A stretch of DNA of 64,000 nucleotides from Pseudolabrys sp. (GCA_026125895.1 JAHCKG010000001.1:434001-498000); one strand, 5' to 3'. Positions 23,103 through 33,593 are shown, numbered from the stretch's first letter. Notes: generated from the sequence alone by a model not told the origin. A program made the numbers and translations.

Positions 23103-26100
23103 TCAGTGCGCCGGATTGGCCGGCACCGGTTTCCTGCGCCGGCTGAACCGCATCGCCAGCCAGCGCGAGATCACATAGAAAGCCGGCGTGAAGATCAAGC
23201 CGAAGAAAGTCACGCCGATCATGCCGGAAAACACCGCCGTGCCCAACGATTGACGCAGTTCCGCGCCGGCGCCGACGGCCCAGACCAGCGGCGCCACGCC
23301 GAAGACGAAGGCAAGCGACGTCATCAGGATGGGACGCAGGCGCAGCCGCGCGGCTTCCACCGCGGCCTCGAACCTTGTCTTGCCGCTGTCCTCGACCTGC
23401 TTGGCGAATTCGACGATGAGAATGGCGTTCTTCGCGGCGAGCGCAATCAGCACGATGAAGCCGACCTGCGTCAGGATGTTGTTGTCCTGGCCACGCAGCA
23501 CCACGCCGATAATGGCCGCGACCAGACACATCGGCACGATGAGGATGACCGCCAGCGGCAGTGTCAGGCTTTCATATTGCGCCGCCAGCACCAGGAACAC
23601 GAAGGCGACGCCGAGCACGAAGGCGAAGATCGCGGTGTTGCCGGCGCGCAGCTGCTGATAGGCAAGCGTGGTCCATTCGAAGCTGAAACCGGCGGGCAGC
23701 GTTTCCGCGGCGAGCTTCTGCATGATCTGGATAGCCTGGCCCTGGCTGTAGCCCGGCGCGGGCGAGCCATCGAGTTCGGCCGCCGGATAGAGATTGTAGC
23801 GCGGCAGGCGGTATGGCCCCGATATGTCGCTCACGGTCGTGAACGACCCGAGCGGCACCGTTTGGCCCTGCGTGTTGCGCACGCGCAAACTCAGCACGTC
23901 CTTCGGCTGCAGACGCGCGTCGGCCTTGGCCTGCACCTGGACGCGGAAGGTGCGGCCGAACAGGTTGAAGTCGTTGACGTAAGCCGAGCCGATATAGACC
24001 TGTAGCGCCTGGAAGACGTCGGACAGATTGACGCCGAGCAGTTGCGCCTTGGTGCGGTCGATGTCGAGGAAGAGCTGCGGCGTGCCGGTTTCGAACAGCG
24101 AATAAACCTGCTGCAGACCCGGCGTCTGCGCCGCCTTGCCCATCATCGCATAGATGGCGCTTTGCAAGGCCGCGGGCCCCGCGCCGTTGCGGTCCTCGAC
24201 CATCATGCGGAAGCCGGCGGCGTTGCCGATGCCGGACACCGGCGGCGGCTGCACGACGATCATCTGCGCTTCCTGAAGGGCGCCGAGCTTCTGGAACAGC
24301 GCCTGCTGGATCGCCGCCGTGGATTTGGCGGGATCCTTGGCCCGCTCCTCGAACGGCTCGAGTACGACGAACATGGCGCCGGCGTTCGGCGCGTTGGTGA
24401 AGCTCGCGCCGGAGAAGCCGACGATAACCACCGCATCCGCCACGCCCGGCGTCTTGAGCATGATATCGGTCGCCCGGCGCATCACATCGTCGGTGCGCTC
24501 CAATGACGAGCCCGGCGGCAATTGCGCGGCGACGATGAGAATGCCGCGGTCGATCTGCGGGATGAAGCCCTGCGGCGTCTTGCGGAACTCGTTGAGGCCG
24601 AAGCCGAGAATGGCGATATAGGCGACCAGCATGACGACCGCGAAGCGCACGATGCGCTTGGCAAGCCCGCTGTAGCCCCGCGCCAGCGCGTCGAAGCCGC
24701 GGTTGAACAGCCGGAAGAAGCCGTGCAGCGGCTTCTCGAACCAGCGCTCCTCATGCGCGGCCTTGTGCGGCTTGAGCAGCAGCGCGCACATCGCCGGCGA
24801 CAAGGTCAGCGAACAGATCAGGGAGATGATGGTGGCGCTGGTGATGGTTAGCGCGAACTGCCGGTAGAACTGCCCGGAAATGCCGGTGATGAACACCGTC
24901 GGCACGAACACCGCGCACAGCACGAGCGCGATCGAGATCAGCGCGGTGCCGACCTCGTCCATCGTGCGATAGGCGGCGTCGTGCGGCGTCATGCCGGCGG
25001 CGATGTTGCGCTCGACGTTCTCGACGACGACGATGGCGTCGTCCACCACGATGCCGATCGCCAGAACGAGGCCGAACAGCGACAGATTGTTCAGCGAGAA
25101 GCCGAACAGGTTCATCAGGAAGAAGGTGCCGATCAGCGAGATCGGAATCGCCAGCAGCGGGATGACGGCCGCGCGCCAGGTCTGCAGGAACAGCACGATC
25201 ACCAGAACGACGAGGATCACCGCCTCGAAGATGGTGGAGATCACCGCATCGACCGACTGCTGAATGAACTGCGTCGGATTGTAGAAGATGCCGTAATCGA
25301 CTCCCGACGGGAAACTCTTCGACATTTCCTTGACGGTCTTGACGATGTTGTCGCCCGTCGTCAGCGCGTTGGAGCCCGGCCGCTGGAACACCGCCAGAGC
25401 CACGGATTCGTAGCGGTCGAGGTAAGAGTTCGACGTGTAGTCCTGAGCGATCAGCTCGACCCGGCCGACATCCTTGATGCGGATGACGGAGCTGCCGATC
25501 TGCTTGACGACGACGTTGCTGAATTCCTCGGGCGTGGACAGGCGTCCCAGCGTGCGCACCGCGACCTGGAATGCGAGCTGATTGGGCACCGGCGGCTGAT
25601 TGAGCACGCCCGAGGCCACCTGGATGTTCTGCTCGCGCAGCGCCGCGGTCACGTCACCGGCGGTGAGATTGAGCGACTGCATACGGTCCGGATCGAGCCA
25701 GACCTGCATGGCATAGTCGCGGCTGCCGAACACCGTGATCGAGCCGACGCCATCGACGCGCGTCAGGGCATCCTTGATCTGAAGGTTGGCGTAGTTCGAG
25801 ATGTAGAGCGCGTCGCGCGACTTGTCCTTGGAAAACAGGTTCACGACCATCAGGATGTCGGGCGAACTCTTGGCGACCGTCACGCCGATCTGCTGTACCT
25901 GCGCCGGCAGACGCGGCGTCGCGATGGCGAGGCGGTTCTGCACCTGCACTTGCGCGATATCGAGATTGACGCCGATGTCGAAAGTCACCGCGATGGAGAA
26001 GCGGCCGTCGGCAGTCGAGTTCGACGAGATATAGAGCATCCCCTCGACGCCGTTGATCTGCTGCTCGATGGGCGCCACCACCGTTTCGGCGACGATCTCG

Positions 26101-26267
26101 GCGCTGGCGCCGGGGAACTGGCCGTTGATGTTGATGGTCGGCGGCGCGATCTCGGGATATTGCGCGACCGGCAGACGGCCGAACGACACACCACCAAGGA
26201 TAATGATGACGATCGCAATGACCGAAGCGAAGATCGGCCGGTCGATGAAGAAGTGCGATATGCGCAT
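23103..26267 (-). CDS. RND multidrug efflux permease (AcrB/MexB-like, HAE1)
   Basis: A 1054-residue inner-membrane proton antiporter of the usual HAE1 length. It has an N-terminal TM segment (ISHFFIDRPIFASVIAIVII) and a second repeat near residue 540. The proton-relay motif GIVVDDAIVVVENVER lies in TM4 near residue 405, and AAKNAILIVEFAKQVED carries the TM10 lysine. Large porter-domain loops fill residues about 40-335 and 570-870. It follows its adaptor gene by nine bases; no outer-membrane channel gene is adjacent, so it probably uses a TolC-like protein encoded elsewhere. Confidence 0.95.
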   Translation of the reverse strand: MRISHFFIDRPIFASVIAIVIIILGGVSFGRLPVAQYPEIAPPTININGQFPGASAEIVAETVVAPIEQQINGVEGMLYISSNSTADGRFSIAVTFDIGVNLDIAQVQVQNRLAIATPRLPAQVQQIGVTVAKSSPDILMVVNLFSKDKSRDALYISNYANLQIKDALTRVDGVGSITVFGSRDYAMQVWLDPDRMQSLNLTAGDVTAALREQNIQVASGVLNQPPVPNQLAFQVAVRTLGRLSTPEEFSNVVVKQIGSSVIRIKDVGRVELIAQDYTSNSYLDRYESVALAVFQRPGSNALTTGDNIVKTVKEMSKSFPSGVDYGIFYNPTQFIQQSVDAVISTIFEAVILVVLVIVLFLQTWRAAVIPLLAIPISLIGTFFLMNLFGFSLNNLSLFGLVLAIGIVVDDAIVVVENVERNIAAGMTPHDAAYRTMDEVGTALISIALVLCAVFVPTVFITGISGQFYRQFALTITSATIISLICSLTLSPAMCALLLKPHKAAHEERWFEKPLHGFFRLFNRGFDALARGYSGLAKRIVRFAVVMLVAYIAILGFGLNEFRKTPQGFIPQIDRGILIVAAQLPPGSSLERTDDVMRRATDIMLKTPGVADAVVIVGFSGASFTNAPNAGAMFVVLEPFEERAKDPAKSTAAIQQALFQKLGALQEAQMIVVQPPPVSGIGNAAGFRMMVEDRNGAGPAALQSAIYAMMGKAAQTPGLQQVYSLFETGTPQLFLDIDRTKAQLLGVNLSDVFQALQVYIGSAYVNDFNLFGRTFRVQVQAKADARLQPKDVLSLRVRNTQGQTVPLGSFTTVSDISGPYRLPRYNLYPAAELDGSPAPGYSQGQAIQIMQKLAAETLPAGFSFEWTTLAYQQLRAGNTAIFAFVLGVAFVFLVLAAQYESLTLPLAVILIVPMCLVAAIIGVVLRGQDNNILTQVGFIVLIALAAKNAILIVEFAKQVEDSGKTRFEAAVEAARLRLRPILMTSLAFVFGVAPLVWAVGAGAELRQSLGTAVFSGMIGVTFFGLIFTPAFYVISRWLAMRFSRRRKPVPANPAH

Positions 26268-26276
26268 GGCGGCGCG

Positions 26277-27506
26277 CTACTTCGCCGGCGCCGGCGCATT
26301 GGCCGGCGGCTGCTGGCCGGCCTGCTTCGCCTGCTCTTCCGTCTGCGGGTTGACGGCCTGACCGGGGCGCACGCGCGCGATGCCGTTGACGATCACCTTG
26401 TCGTCGGGCGCCAGGCCATCCTTGATGACGCGGAGCTTGCCGTCCACGAGCTGGCCGAGCGTGACATATTTCTGCACGGTCTTGTTCTGCGCATCGACGA
26501 CGAGCACGTATTTGCGCACCTGCTCGCTGCCGATGGCGGTGTCCGGCACCAGCAGCGCCTCGTAAGGCGACGTCGCCGGCACGCGGACGCGGCCGAACAT
26601 GCCCGGCGTGAACACACCCTTCGGATTGGCAAACACGGCGCGGCCGCGGATGGTGCCCGACGTGCGGTCGATGACGTTGTCGACGAAGTCCATGCGGCCG
26701 TCGTGGCTGAAGTCCTTTTCGTCGATCAGCTTGAGGCCGACCGGCACGCTGGCGCCGCGGCTGGCGATGTCGGCGCCCTTCCCCGAGTTGCGCTCGTAAC
26801 GCAGATAGGACGCCTCGTCGAAAGTGAACTCGAAATAGATCGGGTCGGTCGAGACGATGGTGGCGAGCAGCGTGGTGTTGCCGCTGGTGCCGCCCGTCAC
26901 CAGGTTGCCGGGCGTGACGCGGCGGTCGCCGATGCGGCCGGCAATCGGCGCGCGCAGTTCGGTGAATTCGAGATCGAGTTCGGCGGTGCGCACCTGCGCC
27001 TCGGCGCCGCTGACGGCGGCGCGCGCATTGCGGAAGGCCTGCGACCGCTGCTCGAAGCTTTGGTCGGTGATGGTCTTTTCCTTCACCAGTTGCTGACCGC
27101 GCGTGTAGTCGGCCTCGGTGAAGGCGAGATTGGATTGCGCCGCCGCCAGAGTCGCGCGCGCCTGCGCGGCGGCGTTCTGGAACGGCCGCTTGTCGATGGT
27201 GAACAGCAGATCGCCATCCTTGACGAGTTGGCCATCGGTGAAATGCACCGCGTCGAGATAGCCCGAGACGCGCGCGCGCACCTCGACGCTGTTCACGGCG
27301 ATGAAACGGCCGACATACTCGTCGTAATCGGTGACGGTGCGCTTGACCGGCGGCGCCACGGTGACCGCCGGGGGCGGCGGACCGGCCTGCTGCTGCTTCT
27401 GGCCGTCGCCGCAGCTCGCCAGCATGACAGCGAAGGCGGCAACCGCGCCGGCGCGAACGACCGACGTGATGAAGGAGCGAGAAAAAGGAATCTCGATTCG
27501 ATTCAT
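26277..27506 (-). CDS. RND efflux periplasmic adaptor (membrane fusion lipoprotein)
   Basis: A 409-residue adaptor linking the inner-membrane pump to an outer-membrane channel. The lipoprotein signal ends in LASC, giving a lipidated Cys at about 32. The lipoyl half-motifs VRARVSGYLDAVHFTDGQLV and LRAPIAGRIGDRRVTPGNLV flank a helical hairpin (about 105-175), followed by the beta-barrel and membrane-proximal domains. Ala/Pro/Gln-rich tail. The ATG at 27506 matches the start of the signal peptide. First gene of the pump operon; no local repressor gene is seen. Confidence 0.93.
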   Translation of the reverse strand: MNRIEIPFSRSFITSVVRAGAVAAFAVMLASCGDGQKQQQAGPPPPAVTVAPPVKRTVTDYDEYVGRFIAVNSVEVRARVSGYLDAVHFTDGQLVKDGDLLFTIDKRPFQNAAAQARATLAAAQSNLAFTEADYTRGQQLVKEKTITDQSFEQRSQAFRNARAAVSGAEAQVRTAELDLEFTELRAPIAGRIGDRRVTPGNLVTGGTSGNTTLLATIVSTDPIYFEFTFDEASYLRYERNSGKGADIASRGASVPVGLKLIDEKDFSHDGRMDFVDNVIDRTSGTIRGRAVFANPKGVFTPGMFGRVRVPATSPYEALLVPDTAIGSEQVRKYVLVVDAQNKTVQKYVTLGQLVDGKLRVIKDGLAPDDKVIVNGIARVRPGQAVNPQTEEQAKQAGQQPPANAPAPAK

Positions 27507-27649
27507 TGCCAATCCATCGCTGAAAGCCGCGCGGTCGCGGAAGGAGACTAAATGACATAGCGGCGCGACAACGGCCTGTCCACCGTGGCCGAAGGGACAC
27601 GCGCGCCGCAAAAAAGCCCTCAGGATTGTTGCGCTTTTGCGGCTACGCC

Positions 27650-29188
27650 CTATCGGGCGCCACGCCGTGCACGAAAAGCCAGCAGCCAGGCGCGGCCGAA
27701 CATGGCGAAGATAATGGCGCCGTAGACCGCGCCGCCGACGGCGCCAAGCAAGGCCAGCGTCAGCAGCGCCGAGGCGGGCCAGCCGTGGAACAGGCGCGCG
27801 GCGGGCGCGGCACAGAGCCACAGTATCGCTGTCAGCGCCGCGCCGGCGATCAGGAATTTCACCGTCGACTGGCGCAGCCGGCCATCGATGCGCGCATGGC
27901 CGGCGCGATGCGCCAGCCAGACCACCAGCAAGAGATTGATCCACGCGCCGATCGACGTGGCGAGCGCCAAGCCGATCTGCGCCAACGGCCCCATCAGCAG
28001 GACCTTGAAGCCGATATTGACGGCCGCCGCCGTCAGTGACGCCTTGACCGGAGTCGCGGTATCGCCGCGGGCAAAGAACGTCGCGACCGCGCTACGGATG
28101 AGCAGAAACGGCAGCAACCCAACCGCATAAGCCGCGAGCGTCGCTCCGGCTGCGTCGGCATCGGCGACGGTGAAGGCGCCGCGCACGAACAGCGCGCGCA
28201 TGATGAGATCGGGAATGGCGATGAAGGCGGCGAGACACGGCATCGCCAGCAACAGTGTGAACTCGAAGGCACGGTTCTGCGCATTGGCGGCGCCGGCATC
28301 GTCGCCGGCGGCCAAACGCCGTGACATTTCCGGCAGGACGACTGTGCCCGCGGCGATACCGATGACGCCGATCGGCAACTGGTTGAGGCGGTCCGCGTAA
28401 TAAAGCGCGGACAGCGCGCCGGCCGGCAGAAAGGTCGCGATGATGGTGTCGGCGAACAGCGCCAGTTGCACGCCGGCCGAGCCGACCGTCGCTGGACCGA
28501 GTGCACGGAAGAACTGCTTGACGTCGGCATCGAATACCGGACGCCGCAGCCGCGTCAGGACGCCTTGGCGAAAGCTGTCGCCGCCGACCAGCAACGCCTG
28601 CAACACGCCCGAGATGACGACGCCCCAGGCCGCAGCGTGGCCGGGCGTCGGGAAATAAACGGCGAGCAGCAGCGCCACGATCAACGACAAATTCAACAGG
28701 ATCGGCGCGGCCGAGGCGGCGGCGAAACGCTGCAAGGCGTTGAGGATGCCGCCATAGAGCGTCACCAGGGTGATCAGCAGCAGATAGGGAAAGGTGATGC
28801 GGGTGAGGTCAATCGCGAGCGCATAGCGTTTGGGGTCGTCGCCGAAGCCGGGCGCCAGCACGTCGAGCGCCTGCGGCGTGAACAGCAGCGCCAGCGCCAG
28901 GAGCACGATCTGCGACGCCAGCAAGATGGTGAAGATGCGATCGGCGAACAGGCCGGCCCGCGCCTCCCCGCCCTGCTCGCGCACCCGCGCATAGGCCGGC
29001 ACGAAGGCGGCGTTGAAGGCGCCTTCGGCGAATATGGCGCGGAAATGGTTGGGTAGCCGGAAGGCCACGAAAAAGGCGTCCGCCACCGGCCCGGCGCCGA
29101 GCACCGCCGCCATGATGATGTCGCGGACGAAACCCGTCACCCTCGACAGGAGCGTGTAGCCACCGACAGTCAGAAAGGGCTTGATCAT
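27650..29188 (-). CDS. murJ: Lipid II flippase MurJ
   Basis: A 512-residue, 14-helix inner-membrane protein of the MviN/MurJ family that flips the peptidoglycan precursor lipid II. The N-terminal signature is well conserved (KPFLTVGGYTLLSRVTGFVR then DIIMAAVLGAGPVADAFFVA and FRLPNHFRAIFAEGAFNAAF), including the Arg and Asp residues lining the central cavity. Later segments ADRLNQLPIGVIGIAAGTVV and FFARGDTATPVK also match. The start was placed at MIKPF, where the family begins. It is divergent from manC. Confidence 0.95.
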   Translation of the reverse strand: MIKPFLTVGGYTLLSRVTGFVRDIIMAAVLGAGPVADAFFVAFRLPNHFRAIFAEGAFNAAFVPAYARVREQGGEARAGLFADRIFTILLASQIVLLALALLFTPQALDVLAPGFGDDPKRYALAIDLTRITFPYLLLITLVTLYGGILNALQRFAAASAAPILLNLSLIVALLLAVYFPTPGHAAAWGVVISGVLQALLVGGDSFRQGVLTRLRRPVFDADVKQFFRALGPATVGSAGVQLALFADTIIATFLPAGALSALYYADRLNQLPIGVIGIAAGTVVLPEMSRRLAAGDDAGAANAQNRAFEFTLLLAMPCLAAFIAIPDLIMRALFVRGAFTVADADAAGATLAAYAVGLLPFLLIRSAVATFFARGDTATPVKASLTAAAVNIGFKVLLMGPLAQIGLALATSIGAWINLLLVVWLAHRAGHARIDGRLRQSTVKFLIAGAALTAILWLCAAPAARLFHGWPASALLTLALLGAVGGAVYGAIIFAMFGRAWLLAFRARRGAR

Positions 29189-29389
29189 CGGGCTGGACAA
29201 ACCTGGACGGGCGCGCGGGATGGTCGAAGGCGACCAAGGTGGATTTAAGGCCGGCGATACGATACCCGTAGCCTGGTTGCCGGGGACGAATCCGGCGCCC
29301 ACCATAGGGCTCCTGCGCGCAAAGCCAAGATGGCCTCAGGCGAGCGCCCATGGCCGAGATGAACCGCCGATCACCCTGTCGAGACGCCC

Positions 29390-30805
29390 GTGCCCGTATC
29401 TACGCCAATCACCCCAGTGCTCCTCGCCGGCGGCGCCGGCACCCGGTTGTGGCCGGTATCGCGCGACGCGCTGCCCAAGCAGTTCCTGCCTTTGGTCGGC
29501 GAACGCTCGACCTATCAGGAGACCCTGCTGCGGGTGCGCGATCCCATGTTCGCGCCGCCGATCGTGATTACCGGGCCGAACTTCCATTTCTTCGCCAGAC
29601 GGCAGGCCGAGGAGATCGGCGTCGACGTCACGGTGGTCATCGAGCCGCTCCGCCGCGATTCCGGACCGGCGATCGCCGCGGCGACCGCGATTGCGCGGCA
29701 ACGCGATCCGCAGGCGCTGGTGCTGGCGCTCGCCGCCGACCACATCATCCTCGATACCGACAAATTCCGTGCCACCTGCCTCGCCGGCCGCGCGGCTGCG
29801 GAAAGCGGCCAGATCGTCACCTTCGGCATCAGGCCGACCGAGCCGAAGACCAGCTACGGCTACATCCTGCCGGGCGCCGATCTCGGCAACGGCGTCAGCG
29901 CCGTGAGCCGCTTCGTCGAGAAGCCGGACGCCGCGACCGCGGCACGCTATGTCCGCGACGGCTATTTGTGGAATTCGGGCAACTTCCTGTACCGCGCCGA
30001 CGTCCTGCTCGGCGAATTGGCGCGGCTCGAACCGGAAATGGCCGAAGCCGTCGAAGCGGCTGCTGCCGGAGCGACCGACGATCTCGGCTTCCTGCGGCTC
30101 GAACCCGAGGCCTTCGCCCGCGCGCCGCAGAAGTCGATCGACTATGCGGTGATGGAAAAGACCGACCGCGCCGCCGTGATCGCCGGCGACTTCCGCTGGT
30201 CGGACATCGGCAGCTGGGACGCACTGTTCGACATCATGCCGCAGGACGGCGCCGGCAATGTCGTGCACGGCCCGGTGATCGCCATGGATACGGCGGACTG
30301 CGTGGTGCATTCCGACGGGCGGCTGACGACGTTGATCGGCGTCAGCGATCTCGTCGTCGTCTCGACCTCGGATGCCGTCATGGTCGTGCCGCGCGACCGT
30401 TCGCAGGAGGTGCGCGAACTGGTGAACCGGCTGAAAGCCGAAAGCAAAACGGAGGCCGTGGAACACAGGCGCGTGCACCGGCCGTGGGGCTACTACGAGT
30501 CGATCGACATGGGCGACCGCTTCCAGGTCAAGCGGATCGTCGTCATGCCGAGCGGCACGCTGTCGCTGCAACGCCACCGTCACCGCGCCGAGCACTGGAT
30601 CGTCGTGCGCGGCACCGCCGAAGTCACCATCGGCGAGAACATCCGCGCCGTGCACGAGAACGAGTCGATCTACATCCCGATCGGCACCGTGCACCGCCTC
30701 GCCAACCGCGGCAAGATTCCGCTGGAGTTGATCGAGGTGCAGACCGGCAGCTATCTCGGCGAAGACGACATCGAACGCATCGAAGACGTCTACAAGCGCG
30801 TCTGA
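29390..30805 (+). CDS. manC: Mannose-1-phosphate guanylyltransferase / mannose-6-phosphate isomerase
   Basis: A 471-residue bifunctional enzyme supplying GDP-mannose. The nucleotidyltransferase domain opens with PVLLAGGAGTRLWPVSRDAL and PKQFLPLVG and includes FVEKPDAATAARYV and WNSGNF. The C-terminal cupin isomerase domain has HRPWGYYESIDMGDRFQVKR, RHRHRAEHWIVVRGTAEVT with metal-binding His, and IYIPIGTVHRLANRG. The likely start is GTG at 29390. It feeds the gmd-fcl genes at 36-38 kb and is the only plus-strand gene in this half of the cluster, convergent with cysNC. Confidence 0.93.
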   Translation: MPVSTPITPVLLAGGAGTRLWPVSRDALPKQFLPLVGERSTYQETLLRVRDPMFAPPIVITGPNFHFFARRQAEEIGVDVTVVIEPLRRDSGPAIAAATAIARQRDPQALVLALAADHIILDTDKFRATCLAGRAAAESGQIVTFGIRPTEPKTSYGYILPGADLGNGVSAVSRFVEKPDAATAARYVRDGYLWNSGNFLYRADVLLGELARLEPEMAEAVEAAAAGATDDLGFLRLEPEAFARAPQKSIDYAVMEKTDRAAVIAGDFRWSDIGSWDALFDIMPQDGAGNVVHGPVIAMDTADCVVHSDGRLTTLIGVSDLVVVSTSDAVMVVPRDRSQEVRELVNRLKAESKTEAVEHRRVHRPWGYYESIDMGDRFQVKRIVVMPSGTLSLQRHRHRAEHWIVVRGTAEVTIGENIRAVHENESIYIPIGTVHRLANRGKIPLELIEVQTGSYLGEDDIERIEDVYKRV

Positions 30806-30810
30806 TCCGT

Positions 30811-32682
30811 TCAGAGGACCTTCAGCCGGATCAGTTCGTCGATCACGTCTTGCGCCAGATGGGCCGCGTCGCGCTCGCGCGTGCGCAGATGCAGCTCGGG
30901 TCGCAGCGGCGGCTCGTAAGGCTGGCCGACGCCCGTGAAGTTCTTGATCTCGCCGGCCAGCGCGCGGCGATACAGCCCCTTCGGATCGCGCGCGATACAT
31001 TCCTCGAGCGGCGTATCGACGAAGATTTCGATGAATTCGCCCTCCGGCAGCATTTCGCGCGCCAGACGCCGTTCCGCCGCAAACGGCGAGATGAAAGAGC
31101 ACAGCACGATGAGGCCGGCCTCGGTCATCAGCTTCGCGACCTCGGCGACGCGGCGGATATTCTCGACGCGGTCGGCCTCGGTGAAACCGAGATCCTTGTT
31201 GAGGCCATGACGCACGTTGTCGCCGTCGAGCAGCATCGTATGCGCGCCGCGCGCGTGCAGGCCGGACTCGACGAGATTGGCGATGGTGGACTTGCCCGAG
31301 CCCGGGAGGCCGGTGAACCACAGCACCGCGGGCCTGTGCTCCATCAACGCCGTGCGAACCGGCTTGCTGACGGTGTAGTGATGCCGGTGAATGTTGGTTG
31401 CGCGGCGCAGCGCGAAGTCGATCATGCCGGCCGCGACGGTCTCGTTGGTGTAACGATCGATCAGGATGAAGGCGCCGGTGTCGCGGTTGTCGGCATAGGA
31501 ATCCACCGCGATCGGCCGCGCCACCGACAGGTTGCAGACGCCGACTTCGTTGAGCGTCAGCGTCTTGGCGGCGAGCTTGGCCAGCGAATGAATGTCGATG
31601 CGGTGCTTGAGTTCGGTGACCGTCGCCAGCATCGCGTTGTGATTGATCTTCATCAGGTAGGAACGGCCCGGCAGCAGCGCTTCGGGCGACATCCATACGA
31701 TGTGGGCGGCAAACTGATCGGCAACTTGCGGGCGCGCCTGCGGCGTTGCCAGCATATCGCCGCGCGCGATGTCGATCTCGTCCGCGAGCGTCAGCGTAAC
31801 GCTGTCGCCGGCCTGTGCGGCGTCATCGGCACCGGGCGTCAGCACCTGCCGTACGGTGGTGGCGCGGCCTGACGGCAGAACGACGATCTCGTCTCCGCAC
31901 GTCACGGTGCCGCTGGCGATCGTGCCGCAGAAGCCGCGAAAGCCCTGATCGGGGCGGTTAACCCATTGAACCGGCATGCGAAACGGCTTGCCGGCGCGAT
32001 CGTCATCGACGTCGATCCGCTCCAGGAAATCGACCAGTGAGGGACCGGTGAACCACGGCGTGCGGGCACTTTTTTCGGACACGTTGTCGCCGAGGCGCGC
32101 CGACAGCGGGATCGCAGTGATGCTGCGGAAGCCGAGCGTCGCGGCGAATTCGTTGAAGGCGTCGACGATCTGGTCAAACACCGCGCGGTCGAAATCGACG
32201 AGGTCGATCTTGTTGACCGCCAGCACGACGTGGCGGATGCCGAGCATGCCGGCGATGACGGCATGGCGGCGGGTCTGCGGAAGCACGCCCTTGCGCGCAT
32301 CGACCAGCAACACGGCGAGGTCAGCATTGGACGCGCCGGTCGCCATGTTGCGCGTGTATTGCTCGTGGCCCGGAGTATCGGCAACGACGAACGAGCGGCG
32401 CGGCGTGGCGAAATAGCGGTACGCCACGTCGATGGTGATGCCCTGCTCGCGCTCGGCCTCAAGGCCGTCGAGCAGCAGCGCGAAATCGACCTCGTCGCCG
32501 ACGGTACCGTGTTTGCGGGAATCAAACTCCAGCGCACTCAACTGGTCGTCGAAAATGAGTTGCTGCTCGTAGAGCAGCCGGCCGATCAAGGTCGACTTGC
32601 CGTCGTCGACCGAGCCGCAGGTGATGAAGCGCAGCGCCGGCGGCGTTTCAATGTCGGTCGTTAGCGGCGCGGCGCTGGCCAT
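30811..32682 (-). CDS. cysNC: Sulfate adenylyltransferase large subunit fused to adenylylsulfate kinase (CysNC/NodQ-type)
   Basis: A 623-residue fusion. The N-terminal GTPase (EF-Tu-like) has TCGSVDDGKSTLIGRLLYEQ, DTPGHEQYTRNMATGASNAD and AVNKIDLVDF. The C-terminal APS kinase has the P-loop FTGLPGSGKSTIANLVESGL, LDGDNVRHGLNKDLGF and the FVDTPLEECIARDPKGLYRR lid region. Together with CysD it makes PAPS from sulfate and ATP. Its ATG overlaps the cysD stop by one base. The same fusion is known as NodQ in rhizobia, where PAPS feeds sulfation of glycans. Confidence 0.93.
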   Translation of the reverse strand: MASAAPLTTDIETPPALRFITCGSVDDGKSTLIGRLLYEQQLIFDDQLSALEFDSRKHGTVGDEVDFALLLDGLEAEREQGITIDVAYRYFATPRRSFVVADTPGHEQYTRNMATGASNADLAVLLVDARKGVLPQTRRHAVIAGMLGIRHVVLAVNKIDLVDFDRAVFDQIVDAFNEFAATLGFRSITAIPLSARLGDNVSEKSARTPWFTGPSLVDFLERIDVDDDRAGKPFRMPVQWVNRPDQGFRGFCGTIASGTVTCGDEIVVLPSGRATTVRQVLTPGADDAAQAGDSVTLTLADEIDIARGDMLATPQARPQVADQFAAHIVWMSPEALLPGRSYLMKINHNAMLATVTELKHRIDIHSLAKLAAKTLTLNEVGVCNLSVARPIAVDSYADNRDTGAFILIDRYTNETVAAGMIDFALRRATNIHRHHYTVSKPVRTALMEHRPAVLWFTGLPGSGKSTIANLVESGLHARGAHTMLLDGDNVRHGLNKDLGFTEADRVENIRRVAEVAKLMTEAGLIVLCSFISPFAAERRLAREMLPEGEFIEIFVDTPLEECIARDPKGLYRRALAGEIKNFTGVGQPYEPPLRPELHLRTRERDAAHLAQDVIDELIRLKVL

Positions 32683-33593
32683 CAGAAATAGCCCTCGCGC
32701 TTCTTCTTCTCCATCGACGCCGCCTCGTCGCGGTCGATGACGCGGCCCTGCCGTTCCGAACTGCTCGATTGGCGCATCTCGGCGATGACGGCGTCGAGCG
32801 TATCGGCATCTGACTCGATCGCGCCAGTCAGCGGATAACAGCCGAGCGTGCGAAAGCGAACACGCATTATTGCCGGCTTCTCGCCGTCGGCGAGCGGCAG
32901 GCGGTCGTCGTCGACGACGATCAGCGAACCGTCGCGCATCACGACGGGCCGGTCCTTCGCGAAATACAGCGGCACCACCGGGATGTTCTCGGCACGGATG
33001 TAGTCCCACACGTCGAATTCGGTCCAGTTGGACAGCGGAAACACCCGCATCGACTCACCCGGCCGGATTCGGGTGTTGAACAGGCGCCACAGCTCGGGGC
33101 GCTGGTTGCGCGGGTCCCAGGCATGGTTCGCCGAGCGGTGCGAAAAGATGCGCTCCTTGGCGCGGCTCTTTTCCTCGTCGCGCCGTGCGCCGCCGAAGGC
33201 CGCGTCGAAGCCGTATTTCTCCATCGCCTGGCGCAGCGCTTCGGTCTTCATCACCTGCGTATGCAGCGACGAGCCGGAGGCGACCGGCGAGATGCCGCGG
33301 CGCAGACCTTCGTCATTGACGTGAACGAGCAGCTTCAGGCCGTGTCGGGCCACGATGCCGTCGCGGAAACTGATCATCTCGCGGAATTTCCAGGTCGTAT
33401 CGACATGGAGCAATGGAAATGGCGGCTTGGCCGGTGCGAAGGCCTTCAGCGCGAGATGCAGCATCGCGCTCGAATCCTTGCCGATCGAATACAGCATCAC
33501 CGGATTGGCGAACTCCGCCACCGCCTCGCGCAGGATATGAATGGCCTCCGCCTCGAGGCGGCGCAGGCGAATATTCGAGTCACGCCAGCCCAT
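32682..33593 (-). CDS. cysD: Sulfate adenylyltransferase small subunit
   Basis: A 303-residue PP-loop ATP pyrophosphatase (CysD/NodP). The PP motif is [56 protein letters not shown] and the conserved C-terminal [20 protein letters not shown] follow, ending KKKREGYF. It forms the heterodimer with CysN that makes adenylylsulfate. It is placed among nucleotide-sugar genes, away from sulfite reductase or cysH genes. Confidence 0.94.
   Translation of the reverse strand: MGWRDSNIRLRRLEAEAIHILREAVAEFANPVMLYSIGKDSSAMLHLALKAFAPAKPPFPLLHVDTTWKFREMISFRDGIVARHGLKLLVHVNDEGLRRGISPVASGSSLHTQVMKTEALRQAMEKYGFDAAFGGARRDEEKSRAKERIFSHRSANHAWDPRNQRPELWRLFNTRIRPGESMRVFPLSNWTEFDVWDYIRAENIPVVPLYFAKDRPVVMRDGSLIVVDDDRLPLADGEKPAIMRVRFRTLGCYPLTGAIESDADTLDAVIAEMRQSSSSERQGRVIDRDEAASMEKKKREGYF

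Noticed and set aside
24981-27551. Long open frame (856 codons) on the plus strand opposite the RND pump genes
   Set aside because: It runs antisense to two clear genes; its product is rich in Arg, His and Asp without any family motif, as expected for a GC-rich mirror frame.
29336-31696. 786-codon open frame on the minus strand across manC and the 3' part of cysNC
   Set aside because: It is a mirror frame of manC and shifts into another frame of cysNC; both real genes show full family motifs.
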